The notes under the pieces are model-generated. The model saw only the letters and a program-made list of their open reading frames with translations, had not been told where the DNA came from and made no database searches. Shown here in pieces: positions 23,148-32,015 of a stretch of 36,235 nt of DNA. Origin of the DNA: a virus; the IMG/VR virus record IMGVR_UViG_3300040801_000596, positions 1 to 36,235 of that record, one strand, 5' to 3'. A program made the position numbers and the translations under genes. Each line of letters begins with the position of its first letter. The first letter of the stretch is position 1.

Positions 23148-23899
23148 TAGTAAATCACCTCTGTCGGGTTAACCCTAGTAGACAGATACCTGTTAATAGC
23201 GTTCTGTCGGGCAGTAGTAGCATTCTGCTCAGATTGGTTAGTAACGGAAGAGCGCTGACCCATTAAGCCCGAAAGCGTTTGGTTTGCTGCTCGCTGGTAA
23301 TCTCCACGCTGCTCTTGATATCCTGCGCGAAGCCTACCTTCTCGATCTGGCGTAATACTAGACCTGAGCGCGCCGCTTCCAGCCATTTCTTCCATAAGGC
23401 TTTCCACACCGCTATCTTCTGCTCTACCTAACTTCTGTAGGCTAGCATCTAAGTCGGTGCGAACTAAACCTTCCTGAGCAGTAAGGGCAGAAAGAGCGTC
23501 AGCCCTAGTCTGGTTAATACCTGCTTTTTCCTGTAGGTAACCAGGATCGTTCTGAATACGAGCAAGTAACTGCTCATAAGTTAAACGAGTAACAGGGGGC
23601 GGTGTAGGAGGGGTATAAGTAGGAATTCTAATTTCAGGCATCTGAAAAGCAGGAAAGTTAATAGACGGCATAGAAACGCCGCCCCCACCAAAAGTACCTC
23701 CACCCCCGCCAAAACTACCTCCACCTACCTGCCTAACAAAAGCAGAAGAAGGCGTAGGAGCATCTGCGTGTCCCGGCTCAAAAATACCGCCATTACTAAC
23801 GCGACCCTGCTGCTGTAGGCTTTGCCTAACTAATTCAGGACTCATCATCCTAGAGCCGCGAGTGCTAGTAGAAGAACCGCTGATCTTAGGAAGTACCAT
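23147..23899 (-). CDS. Internal virion protein, Gly/Pro-rich N-terminus
   Basis: A 250-residue protein. ATG 23899 is chosen because AAAAGGTGG lies 5 bases upstream and it forms a TAATG junction with the preceding gene; a GTG at 23908 is less favoured. Residues ~60-75 are a run of Gly with Phe and Ser. Next comes a Pro-rich stretch with MPSINFPAFQMPEIRIP, echoed in the following gene, then a charged helical half. Similar layout to the next protein suggests a shared function or origin. Its role in the particle is inferred from position. Confidence 0.65.
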   Translation of the reverse strand: MVLPKISGSSTSTRGSRMMSPELVRQSLQQQGRVSNGGIFEPGHADAPTPSSAFVRQVGGGSFGGGGGTFGGGGVSMPSINFPAFQMPEIRIPTYTPPTPPPVTRLTYEQLLARIQNDPGYLQEKAGINQTRADALSALTAQEGLVRTDLDASLQKLGRAEDSGVESLMEEMAGSGALRSSITPDREGRLRAGYQEQRGDYQRAANQTLSGLMGQRSSVTNQSEQNATTARQNAINRYLSTRVNPTEVIY

Positions 23900-24093
23900 T
23901 ACAACCACCTTTTAGCATCTGGATGATTATAGTTTCCTGTAATCATTTTCTGTAATCTTTTAAGTACGGCGTTTCGACGGACCTGTGCCTGCCTGTCCCT
24001 CTCAGCATACCCCATCGGGTCTACAGGACCGATATTGGGGGCCGACCTTCCCCCGCCATAATACTTTTTGCCGGCAGAATAGGGATTAAACAT
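23899..24093 (-). CDS. Small basic virion-region protein
   Basis: A 64-residue protein coupled by TAATG to the fibre gene before it and to the gene after it. The N-terminus is Gly/Tyr-rich (YSAGKKYYGGGRSAP), followed by a basic helix (RDRQAQVRRNAVLKRLQKM). It might be a minor virion component or assembly factor. No family is recognised. Confidence 0.62.
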   Translation of the reverse strand: MFNPYSAGKKYYGGGRSAPNIGPVDPMGYAERDRQAQVRRNAVLKRLQKMITGNYNHPDAKRWL

Positions 24094-25670
24094 TATGGTC
24101 CTACCCTCTCTAATGCTATGTAAGATACATAGATGCCCGAAGTGTTATCACCTTCAGCGGTTAACTGTATTTCTAAGGGAGTTATGGCACCTACAGGAAC
24201 AGAAGTATATGCGGCATAGACTTGGTTTTTCTGTGTCTCAGTCCAAGCAGACCCTATTGCTCTATGGTTTAAAAAGGTTTGAGATAGGCTAGTTGAGTCA
24301 GGATGGGTGTCTAAACTTTTATAAATAAAGAAAGAATTAGCATCTGTAAACCTAATTCTAGTAAAGCAGTATTGAGTATCCATGTTTGCTAGTCTTACAA
24401 GTACGCTAGCGTTCTCAAACCAATCAGGACTATCTACTTCTGCAACTCTAACTAGTCCAAAGTTTGCAGAAGCAATAAATTCTCCTGTTCGCCAGTAGAT
24501 AGGATTAGAGTCATCTAAAGGATTGTCCCAAGAGCCGCTAATATCAAAAGATACACTATTGTCTATTCGTACTGAACTAGGCACTATTAACTGAGAACAG
24601 TTATATGGGATTACATACCCGAAACTTTCCCAGTAGGGGTCAAACTCGTAGTCTAAGCCTGCTCTACTAATACCTACTCTAGAATCATCTAAGAAATATA
24701 CATTATCTGTAACGCTTGGGTGTGGCGCATAAGTAGCATCTTTAGCAGAGTCTGGAATAGCAATAATGCCGCCTTTAAGGTCTACGCTTTGTCTATAAGC
24801 ACCTAAACGGACTCTATACGCATCAAAAAAATCTGGACTTTCGATTGTATTAATGTAGATAGGTAGCCAGTTATCAGAAAACTGTTGTCCTGGAAATACG
24901 GTGGTACTTGCATCTACACCGTTAAAACTCCAAGACATTTGGTTAATTTGATAAGTATCTCCGTCGCCAGTATATGGCTGAATTAAATACATTTCTTCTG
25001 ATAAAGATATATCATAAACATTAGGTAAGAAAAGCAATCGTACACGTAATTGACTAGCGTTAGTATTTAACTCTATAGTTTCTCTGCCATCGTAGTACCA
25101 AACATTAGGACTAAAATCAGTTGGGTTAGAAGTATAGCCTGCTACAACGGGATTTGCTCCACCGCCAAAAGATACAGAATGTCCCCATACGTCAATAGGG
25201 TCCCCGCCAGGGCATAAACCTTCGTAAGTACCTTGCCATCTAAAAGTGTAAGCACCTACAACCATATCTCCAGGCATAACGCTAGGAGGCATAGGTATAC
25301 TATATCCATCTGCTTCTGCATCCCAATATATTTCCGTTATAGGTCTTGTAGCACAGCGAGAATACACCGGAGTATAGAAAGTACCACCGGGCCAAGTCCA
25401 GGGAGGGATAAAGCCGCCAGGAACAATAGTAACGCCGTAATTACCTACTAAATCCCAAATCTTGTTGATCTGATCTTGAGGGTCTGTAGGGTCAATAACT
25501 ACTTCGATACCATTAAATAAAGGAACACTGTTAGGATCACTCTTAGAGTGGTTGTGGTTACCAGGACTTAACTGAAATCGTCCAGTACCTAAAGTATGGT
25601 GCCCGGCTAAAGTAGAACTGTCGTGGTCCTCATGTATATGCTCTACAGGGAAGGGAGTATTCTCAGTCAC
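24093..25670 (-). CDS. Tail fibre/receptor-binding protein paralogue B
   Basis: A 525-residue protein starting with GTG, whose GTGA overlaps the previous stop. Residues 16-84 contain STLAGHHTLGTGRFQLSPGN and DPNSVP, matching the first fibre gene at 49 of 69 positions. The rest is beta-rich with many aromatic and Ser/Asp residues and no similarity to the first gene that I can see. The shared N-terminus is probably the attachment domain and the C-terminus probably binds the host surface. Glycan binding is possible, but no catalytic motif is visible. Confidence 0.72.
   Translation of the reverse strand: MTENTPFPVEHIHEDHDSSTLAGHHTLGTGRFQLSPGNHNHSKSDPNSVPLFNGIEVVIDPTDPQDQINKIWDLVGNYGVTIVPGGFIPPWTWPGGTFYTPVYSRCATRPITEIYWDAEADGYSIPMPPSVMPGDMVVGAYTFRWQGTYEGLCPGGDPIDVWGHSVSFGGGANPVVAGYTSNPTDFSPNVWYYDGRETIELNTNASQLRVRLLFLPNVYDISLSEEMYLIQPYTGDGDTYQINQMSWSFNGVDASTTVFPGQQFSDNWLPIYINTIESPDFFDAYRVRLGAYRQSVDLKGGIIAIPDSAKDATYAPHPSVTDNVYFLDDSRVGISRAGLDYEFDPYWESFGYVIPYNCSQLIVPSSVRIDNSVSFDISGSWDNPLDDSNPIYWRTGEFIASANFGLVRVAEVDSPDWFENASVLVRLANMDTQYCFTRIRFTDANSFFIYKSLDTHPDSTSLSQTFLNHRAIGSAWTETQKNQVYAAYTSVPVGAITPLEIQLTAEGDNTSGIYVSYIALERVGP
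25419..25625 (-). repeat. Fibre N-terminal adaptor, copy B
   Basis: This codes for residues 16-84 of the second fibre-like protein. Aligned without gaps to 26831-27037, 49 of 69 residues are identical, including the HHTLG and PGNH motifs. The duplication is limited to the N-terminal domain. Confidence 0.85.
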
Positions 25671-27094
25671 CTAGCCCACCCCGCTCTTAACTGGATATTG
25701 TCCCTATCGTCTGTGTAGGCTAAGATAAAGTATCCCTCAGTAAGACCGGCAACCCCGTAGTTACCCCAGGGCTGAGCAGCCATAAAGTCTGCTTCATCGT
25801 AAGTGTCGTCTAGGCTATTGTAGTAGACAAGTCTAATAAAACTGTTATCTCTAAATAGCCCTAATACAAATCCTCGTAGTCCCTCGGCTAACCAGTTAAA
25901 GTGATTAAAGTAGTCTACATGAGCAGCCTCAACGACATAAAAACCGTTTAAAGAAGGAGTAGGTAAAGGCCCAGCAATAGGTACATTCTCAAATACATCT
26001 AAACGCCTACCTGTATCTTCTCCGGCAATAGTAAAAGTGCCAGAAGTACGTCCAGGCATTAAAGCACTTTCACGCCAAACATCGGATGGATCATACCCTG
26101 CAAAACTAATAGTATTGTCTAAAGTAAATTGAGTAGACCAGTCTGTTGACCAAATCTGTACCTCGGTACTATCTCTTACAGCGCACTTATTTGCTTCTCC
26201 TGTTATGGCTGTGATATTGCCACTTTGCGCGGCTAATCTGTAATCGTTAAACCCAGTCGGAGAAGATACTGTAGTGATAGTCGGGGAAGCACCATCACTA
26301 GCAATATCTATAAAGTACGTTTCGCTAGGGTCTCCACCATTACTAGCAGTCCATACAATAGCCGCTTTGCCTTGACCGTTAGTAAATACGCCATAGTTGC
26401 CATAGTAACCTGTGGGTAAAGCCGTAACAGTAACTTGTAGATCATCACTTGCTTGCAAGACCCAGCCTGTAATTTCTCCATTAGCCCCTAATAGTCTAGG
26501 TAAAACAATAGCACCATTACCTACACTATGAGGTCTATTAGTAACTACATACCTATCTCCTGTAGCCACCGTAACTACAGGACCTGTTAGTACTTCCCCA
26601 GCAGAGTTAGGGTCAAGAGTAACTGCCATAGCAAATATCTTGCCAACGTCTGTAGAGAAGTTTTGATCTGACCAAACTACAATAGCGATACCTGGCTTTG
26701 CTGTAGCAATAAAAAGACCATCAATTTCTTGCTGAGTATACTCTGAAGCAATAACAGTCTCTAACTCAGATAGGCCAAACTCTACACCGCCTACGTCCCA
26801 GTTGACGGGAGGCCATACCCAAGGATAGTTAGGAATCACTGTAACTCCGTACTGACCAAATAAATCCCAAAGAGCGTCTAGTTGGCTCTGAATATCTGTA
26901 GGGTCAATAGTAACATCAATGCCGGTAAAGATAGGAACACTATTGGGATCGTTTACAGAATGAGTATGATTACCGGGCGAACCCTGAAAACGATAAGTCC
27001 CTAAAGTATGGTGACCGGCTAATGTCGAAGCATCATGGTCACTATCGGAGTGCTCATTAGGAAGGGGAGAGCCTGCCCCCGCTGGTGGCCTCAT
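25667..27094 (-). CDS. Tail fibre/receptor-binding protein paralogue A
   Basis: A 475-residue protein. Residues 20-88 form the adaptor shared with the next gene; histidines (HH, NHTH) in this motif could bind metal along a trimer, as in other fibre repeats. The remainder is beta-rich, with repeated short strands and Gly/Asn turns that could form a beta-propeller or sandwich. The ATG overlaps the upstream stop (ATGA), with no strong binding site, so translation is probably coupled. Receptor binding is inferred from domain layout and position after the nozzle gene. Confidence 0.72.
   Translation of the reverse strand: MRPPAGAGSPLPNEHSDSDHDASTLAGHHTLGTYRFQGSPGNHTHSVNDPNSVPIFTGIDVTIDPTDIQSQLDALWDLFGQYGVTVIPNYPWVWPPVNWDVGGVEFGLSELETVIASEYTQQEIDGLFIATAKPGIAIVVWSDQNFSTDVGKIFAMAVTLDPNSAGEVLTGPVVTVATGDRYVVTNRPHSVGNGAIVLPRLLGANGEITGWVLQASDDLQVTVTALPTGYYGNYGVFTNGQGKAAIVWTASNGGDPSETYFIDIASDGASPTITTVSSPTGFNDYRLAAQSGNITAITGEANKCAVRDSTEVQIWSTDWSTQFTLDNTISFAGYDPSDVWRESALMPGRTSGTFTIAGEDTGRRLDVFENVPIAGPLPTPSLNGFYVVEAAHVDYFNHFNWLAEGLRGFVLGLFRDNSFIRLVYYNSLDDTYDEADFMAAQPWGNYGVAGLTEGYFILAYTDDRDNIQLRAGWAR
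26831..27037 (-). repeat. Fibre N-terminal adaptor, copy A
   Basis: This codes for residues 20-88 of the first fibre-like protein and is the partner of 25419-25625. The conserved core is STLAGHHTLGT, PGNH, DPNSVP, IDPTD and YGVT. Confidence 0.85.
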
Positions 27095-28575
27095 ACAGCG
27101 CTCACAGGGCTGCCTACGGGCTTCTGAGTCGGTCGGAGGGTGGCAACCACTACATAGATAGTTGCGGGGCTTGTACCGTCGCTGGTGCCCTCGGCCCTAA
27201 ACGAAACCTGCTTAAACCTGTAGGCTTTATTAAATTTAAAGAAGTGTCCATAAACAGAGGTGGTAATAGTGTCTGGCTGAGAAAGACTATCCCAAACTAC
27301 TGAAGGCTCAAATGCCTCTCCAACAGCATCAATTCCTCCGGTAATTACAAACTGGCTTTTCGCGTGTAGGCCCCAACCAAATAGCCTCTTAAAATCGTAA
27401 GTGCCCATAAAATAATACTTAGTCTGAGCCTTAAATGCAAAAGACTCAGTACGCAAAGCAGAGTAAGTACTCTGAATATTTACTAGATCATTCTGCCCTA
27501 CTCTACCTCCTACATAGAATAGTTCAGTAGTGTTCAGCACAGCAGGACGTTCTACTAGCCAATTAAAAGGACGAGTAGTTACCCAAGTAGTCCATGCGTC
27601 TACATAGAAATTATAGGCATAATAAACATTTCCCCGCTTAGCGATTAAGATATCATTAAAAACTGATAAGGTACCGCTATCAGCGCCCTCAATGATAACT
27701 TTTTCGCTAATGGGTGCAAAAGACTGTCCAGTAAACCTGTAGATATAACGCTCATGTAATACGTAAACTACGTCGTTGTAAATAACAACTACATGGTCAT
27801 TGTTAGCGCCAACAGTATCAGAAATAGCCTTAATCTGTAACCTATCAATTGTCGTGTCGTAGGTTACAATATGACAACTTTCGTCTTTAAAGACTAAAAT
27901 AGTATCCCTGTAAGTAATAATTGCATTGACAGTTTCACCATCATTAGGATTAACTGTAATGAAACCAGAACCTCTGTCAGAAGCATCAGTCTGGTCAAAA
28001 TCTGCGTTATCTACAGGGGCAATTGCGCTGAAAGCAATAAGGGAACCAGAGATACCTACAGAGCCGCCGACAATACTTCCCATCCAAACGCGCTCTTTGT
28101 ATAGAGCCATCGTGCGGCATTGAGGAATATTGCTAAGAGTGGTTATTGCAGTATCTCCTATTTCCCAATAACCACCGGTTTCAGTGAGGTCAGGAGAAGC
28201 ACCGAACCATAATACGCTATCTTGCCCTCTTGCACCCTGAACACAGGCTGGGTGATAGTAGTCGCTAACCTTGACAAATGCGGCGCTGTTTGTAGAAATC
28301 CATGTTCCATCCCCACTACTAACAACAAGGACATCATAAACCTCCGGGGATGCAACACCGCTAGGCATTAAAGTCCAGAGAATAACCTCTAACTCTTCTG
28401 TGCCCAAGTTAACATTATTCTCTACAATAGGCGGTCGGCTAACTAAGTTGCCTCTAACGTCGTAGACAAAGTTTTGTCCTACTAGTAAATCTGTATCTTC
28501 TAGTAAGGAAAAGTCGTCAACACGGTTAGTAACTCCACCGGAAAATGGTCCTAAAGTAATCGCGGTTCCAGACAT
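27091..28575 (-). CDS. Probable tail nozzle/tube protein
   Basis: A 494-residue protein beginning GPFSGGVTNRVDDFSLLEDTDLLVGQNFVYD. This start (a short loop, then strands that set up a barrel) and repeated beta segments through residue ~400 resemble the beta-propeller-like nozzle proteins of short-tailed phages (T7 gp12 type). It follows the adaptor gene directly (TAATG) and precedes the fibres, the usual order from head to tail tip. A minor tail or stabilisation role is an alternative. Confidence 0.65.
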   Translation of the reverse strand: MSGTAITLGPFSGGVTNRVDDFSLLEDTDLLVGQNFVYDVRGNLVSRPPIVENNVNLGTEELEVILWTLMPSGVASPEVYDVLVVSSGDGTWISTNSAAFVKVSDYYHPACVQGARGQDSVLWFGASPDLTETGGYWEIGDTAITTLSNIPQCRTMALYKERVWMGSIVGGSVGISGSLIAFSAIAPVDNADFDQTDASDRGSGFITVNPNDGETVNAIITYRDTILVFKDESCHIVTYDTTIDRLQIKAISDTVGANNDHVVVIYNDVVYVLHERYIYRFTGQSFAPISEKVIIEGADSGTLSVFNDILIAKRGNVYYAYNFYVDAWTTWVTTRPFNWLVERPAVLNTTELFYVGGRVGQNDLVNIQSTYSALRTESFAFKAQTKYYFMGTYDFKRLFGWGLHAKSQFVITGGIDAVGEAFEPSVVWDSLSQPDTITTSVYGHFFKFNKAYRFKQVSFRAEGTSDGTSPATIYVVVATLRPTQKPVGSPVSAV

Positions 28576-29207
28576 TAAACATCTTCCAATCGGACTTTAA
28601 TGAATGGATACTCGTCCTGAGCGTCGTGACTCTCCTGTCCGTCTAAATCTGCAAGAGAAGCACTAGCCTGATTCCGCATTAGATTGTGCGCCTCAAAGTT
28701 TTCATCTAAAGCATATGCAGAGGCTAAAACTAACTCTACAATCTGCTGATGATACCTTAACGGAAGAGTAAGGCTATCTAACTCAGACGAAACAGGAGCA
28801 GGAAAACAAACATAACGAATCTCTAGCGTCTTACCCTCTTCAACGGCAGGGTACAGAGAAATCTTGTCGCCCCAAGAAGTGTAGTAAATAGGCTGAGTAT
28901 TAACACTAACAGCCCTATCGCTATCAATACGCCTAACGTACTCATCAAACTCTTGCTGAGTTAAATAGTGTAACTTATAGTTATCGTAATAGACAGCCCT
29001 AAACTCAATAAAGTTAGCAGGCAAGTCGTACTCTAGCGTACCTTCTGTAGTACTTTGAGTACCTGTAGTCTCTGCTAACTTCTGAGTCTGCCCAATCTCG
29101 TTCTGAGCATCATTAATCCAACGAATAATATCGTCGTCAGTGATTTGAGTACCGGACTCGTCACCAAAAGTCCGTTTAACTCTAATCATCACGTCTTTTA
29201 CGTTCAC
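28575..29207 (-). CDS. Head-tail adaptor protein
   Basis: A 210-residue protein. The N-terminus (MNVKDVMIRVKRTFGDESGTQITDDDIIRWINDAQNEI) is a typical helical start of phage adaptor proteins that ring the portal. The middle is beta-rich (YDLPANFIEFRAVYYDNYKL, ISLYPAVEEGKTLEIRYV), and a helix (YHQQIVELVLASAYAL) follows. It sits between the capsid and nozzle genes, as expected for a T7 gp11-like gatekeeper. Start and stop overlap neighbours. Confidence 0.78.
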   Translation of the reverse strand: MNVKDVMIRVKRTFGDESGTQITDDDIIRWINDAQNEIGQTQKLAETTGTQSTTEGTLEYDLPANFIEFRAVYYDNYKLHYLTQQEFDEYVRRIDSDRAVSVNTQPIYYTSWGDKISLYPAVEEGKTLEIRYVCFPAPVSSELDSLTLPLRYHQQIVELVLASAYALDENFEAHNLMRNQASASLADLDGQESHDAQDEYPFIKVRLEDV

Positions 29208-29587
29208 GAGAAACTCCTGCGACGCATAGTTCTAGCCACATCCTCTGCGTGCTCAAAACGCTCAATCTGCTTTTTCATATCAACTAACTGTCTTGCGGCT
29301 TCTTCGGCAGCGAATCGTGTGTTAAGATCGCTAACCCTTTGGTCAGCCTCAATGACTCTGGCGATAATCCGTTCGTCACAAGTATCTGCGTGAAAGATAA
29401 CGTGAGGCTCTCTCTGTCCATTACCCATGTCAAGGACAGCAAAAGGCTTCTCGTTAGGATCATCGGGATTTCGCTTGCCTTCTGGAATAAACGCAAGCCT
29501 AAGATTGGGGTCGTACTCAGCGATAATTTCTGCAATACGCGCATGATCTTGGCTCACAAATCCTATGTCTGTGGCGATCATTACCAT
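29204..29587 (-). CDS. Hypothetical protein after the capsid gene
   Basis: A 127-residue protein. ATG 29587 is preferred because AAGGAG lies 6 bases upstream; a second ATG at 29581 is possible. The first 70 residues look like a mixed fold (LRLAFIPEGKRNPDD, PFAVLDMG, PHVIFHADT), and residues ~75-120 form a charged coiled coil ending in basic RRRSFS. It is the first gene after the capsid terminator and may be a minor head or assembly protein. No family is recognised. Confidence 0.7.
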   Translation of the reverse strand: MVMIATDIGFVSQDHARIAEIIAEYDPNLRLAFIPEGKRNPDDPNEKPFAVLDMGNGQREPHVIFHADTCDERIIARVIEADQRVSDLNTRFAAEEAARQLVDMKKQIERFEHAEDVARTMRRRSFS

Positions 29588-29611
29588 AATAAACTCCTTA
29601 GGTAGAAAAGG

Positions 29612-29659
29612 AAAAAGCGGGATACGGAGATGGGGAGGTCATCCAAATCCGTATCCCGC
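29612..29659 (-). terminator. Rho-independent terminator after the major capsid gene
   Basis: A perfect 12-bp stem, GCGGGATACGGA (29617-29628) with TCCGTATCCCGC (29648-29659), is followed on the minus strand by TTTTTCCTTTT. It lies inside the structural operon, 46 bases after the capsid stop, and would lower transcription of later genes relative to the capsid gene. Confidence 0.85.
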
Positions 29660-29704
29660 CTTCCCTTCCGTAATACGGGAGGCCCCTACCCGATATTAGG
29701 AAAC

Positions 29705-30949
29705 TTATCCCTCAATCAGATCACCGAGGAAGAAGTGGGCGTTACGACGGTGAGTACCTAACTCAGAATACTGGTACATCGTCGCCTCGTAAGCGTCACG
29801 GTTAGAAACGCGCGCCCAACGAGAACCGTCGCGGTTCATAAAGGCCCAATCCGCGTCGCGGTAGACCTTAACTTCCTTCTCGTTAATGCCGTAGATGCTG
29901 AACAGCGGAGCGTCAACATCGACAACCATAGGAATATCGCCCTTGTCGTAAGCAAAAGCAATACCCGAGAAGCCGCCCTTAAACTCCGTAGTACCAACGT
30001 ACCGACGAAGGCTAGTAAGCAGAGCCGCATAAGCCCGACGAACACCAAGGTTCATAAACATGGCAGAAACAGTAGAACCGTTCTTCCGAACCTTGTCGGC
30101 TGCCCCAGTAATAAGGGTCTCAGTAAGTGCGCGGGGAGTACCACCGTTATCCTCGATAACAGAGTTCCAAACCCGAACACTAGCGCCATCAATACCGAAC
30201 AGCGAATCGCCCGAACCCACTAACTTACCAAGACCAGTCCACTCACGCTGAGCAGGACCAGTAGTAGTAGCGTTACCGGCGCGAACAATAACGTGACCAT
30301 TAGCAACAGAACCAGTACCGCCAGATAACTGAACAGTACCCGTACCGTCACCGTCGTCAACAATATTAGCGACAACCTTGTTAGTAGCAACAATAGTAAC
30401 TACGCCACCAGCAAGAGTACCAGTGTCAACAACCATACCCTCCTGAAGCCACTGAACACCGCCATCAACCGGCCAGTCGCTACCAGAAATCGCACCAGTA
30501 ATAGTAGCGATAACACCAGTACCGTTACCGTAAACCTGACGGTTAAGGTCCTTCGCTAAGTCGTCCTTAAGACGCCGCGTCTCATCTTCCATAACCGACG
30601 CAAAAGCCTGAGCGTTAGAAGCAGCCAGAGCAATAGTCTGACCAGTTAAACGCAGACGACCATACTGATAACGAAGCGGAACCTGCGCCCGCTCATAACC
30701 CTGAGCGCCAGGAGTCGGAAGGTCCTCATCCTCTAACCGAGCGCCAATACCAGTGTTCCTCTTAACGTGAATCGGGAACACAACGTAAGAGCCACCAACA
30801 TTAGACGAGACACCCTCAGAAGTACGCTCAATACGCCTAAGCGCAACAACTTCCTCGTTTAACTGGTCTCGAATAGAAGGCTCGTAAACTTCCTTTAAAA
30901 TCTCGTCGGCGGTAACAAGCGTAGCCCCGCCCTGCCCATACTGAGCCAT
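29705..30949 (-). CDS. Major capsid protein
   Basis: A 414-residue protein located between scaffold and terminator. An N-terminal arm (LVTADEILKEVYEPSIRDQLNEEV) precedes a region with VVFPIHVKRNTGIGARLEDE, typical of the E-loop of HK97-fold capsid proteins. A Gly/Val/Thr-rich segment (~140-230) may be an inserted surface domain. The C-terminus (KVYRDADWAFMNRDGSRWARVSNRDAYEATMYQY) fits the P and A domains. GC-rich codons and a dedicated terminator fit very high expression. The binding site is AGAGGAATTAAG. Confidence 0.88.
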   Translation of the reverse strand: MAQYGQGGATLVTADEILKEVYEPSIRDQLNEEVVALRRIERTSEGVSSNVGGSYVVFPIHVKRNTGIGARLEDEDLPTPGAQGYERAQVPLRYQYGRLRLTGQTIALAASNAQAFASVMEDETRRLKDDLAKDLNRQVYGNGTGVIATITGAISGSDWPVDGGVQWLQEGMVVDTGTLAGGVVTIVATNKVVANIVDDGDGTGTVQLSGGTGSVANGHVIVRAGNATTTGPAQREWTGLGKLVGSGDSLFGIDGASVRVWNSVIEDNGGTPRALTETLITGAADKVRKNGSTVSAMFMNLGVRRAYAALLTSLRRYVGTTEFKGGFSGIAFAYDKGDIPMVVDVDAPLFSIYGINEKEVKVYRDADWAFMNRDGSRWARVSNRDAYEATMYQYSELGTHRRNAHFFLGDLIEG

Positions 30950-30952
30950 TTC

Positions 30953-31846
30953 TTAATTCCTCTCTAAAGATGCTTTAGCCATTTGCATTACTAAGTCCTT
31001 GCGCTGTGCAGGACTTAACTTGCGTGGGTCTACAGGGGGTTGTGTGGGTGCTGCACCGCCAGAACCTAAAACCTTAGGAGCGGCTGCCTGCCCGTTACCT
31101 TGCGGAGTAGTAGTAGTTTGCTGCTGAGTAACCTTCGGAGCAATACGTCCCACTAACTGAGTGTAACGCTCAACGGCCTTCTTAGCGTCCATGCCATTTG
31201 CCATTAAGCCTAAAACGTATTCCTCGTCAAATTCTCCATGTGCTTCTCGCAAGTCAGACAGTTCCTTTTCTAAGGCTGCCTGCTCACGCTGCTCTTGCTC
31301 AGTCTGCTGCTGAGTAACTAAGTACCTAGCAACAGCCTCAACCTGCTTTCGGAGATCCGCTAATTCACTAGCAGGAATACTCCCCGGCGCAGTCTCGTCA
31401 CCGTCTAACTCAAAAGAATTGCTTGTAGCCGCTGGCTGAGAAGCAGGCGGCCCCTGAGCGAAACCATAATGATTAGCAAGTGCCTCGTAAAAAGCCTTGG
31501 GATCAGTCTGCAACTGCTGAAACATAGTAAGTGCAGCCTGTACCGTCTTAGGCTCTAACTCGGCCTGACGAATAAACTCATACTCTTGCCACGGTTGTAA
31601 CTTCTGCTCATACTCAGACTTAACTGACGCAATCTTACCTTCGACTCCCTTATCCCACTCCTGCAACTTAGGACGAAGCCTGTCACGAAAAACCTCGGGA
31701 ACTTCCTCTAAAATAGTTCCCCAAGCAGGGTGATCTGCCGGAGGCAATTCATTATCTACAGGGGGAGTAGTTTCTCCTACAGGAGCAGGAGTTGCTTCTC
31801 CCTCGCTCGGAACAAAACCTTCAGTCTCAACGGGGCCTGTGCTCAT
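30953..31846 (-). CDS. Scaffolding protein
   Basis: A 297-residue protein. The N-terminus is acidic, Pro/Thr/Glu-rich and disordered. The middle is helical, with coiled coils at ~75-110 and ~155-200 (QQQTEQEQREQAALEKELSDL). After a Gln/Thr/Gly/Pro linker the end is a basic helix (KLSPAQRKDLVMQMAKASLERN), the standard capsid-binding element of scaffolds. It lies directly upstream of the capsid gene. It would guide procapsid assembly and leave the head before or during packaging. Confidence 0.85.
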   Translation of the reverse strand: MSTGPVETEGFVPSEGEATPAPVGETTPPVDNELPPADHPAWGTILEEVPEVFRDRLRPKLQEWDKGVEGKIASVKSEYEQKLQPWQEYEFIRQAELEPKTVQAALTMFQQLQTDPKAFYEALANHYGFAQGPPASQPAATSNSFELDGDETAPGSIPASELADLRKQVEAVARYLVTQQQTEQEQREQAALEKELSDLREAHGEFDEEYVLGLMANGMDAKKAVERYTQLVGRIAPKVTQQQTTTTPQGNGQAAAPKVLGSGGAAPTQPPVDPRKLSPAQRKDLVMQMAKASLERN

Positions 31847-31855
31847 AATAAATCC

Positions 31856-32014
31856 TTACTTCTTCTCAGTCTTAGTGTCAGCCTTTACCGGAGGCTTACG
31901 TCCAACAGCATCAAAAGTAACGGGAGAAGTACGCGCATTGTGATTACCGCCCGACTGGTCGGAACCCTCATTAACAGGCGAAACTCCTAGAACCTTAACC
32001 TTCTTAGTAACCAT
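31856..32014 (-). CDS. Small basic protein between portal and scaffold
   Basis: A 52-residue protein starting MVTKKVKVLGVSP. ATG 32014 is chosen because GGAGGG lies 7 bases upstream; a longer in-frame start would run into the portal gene. It is rich in Lys, Ser, Asn and Pro and ends in KADTKTEKK. It is probably mostly unfolded. It may be a head-interior or assembly factor, but nothing specific is seen. Confidence 0.65.
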   Translation of the reverse strand: MVTKKVKVLGVSPVNEGSDQSGGNHNARTSPVTFDAVGRKPPVKADTKTEKK

Positions 32015-32015
32015 A

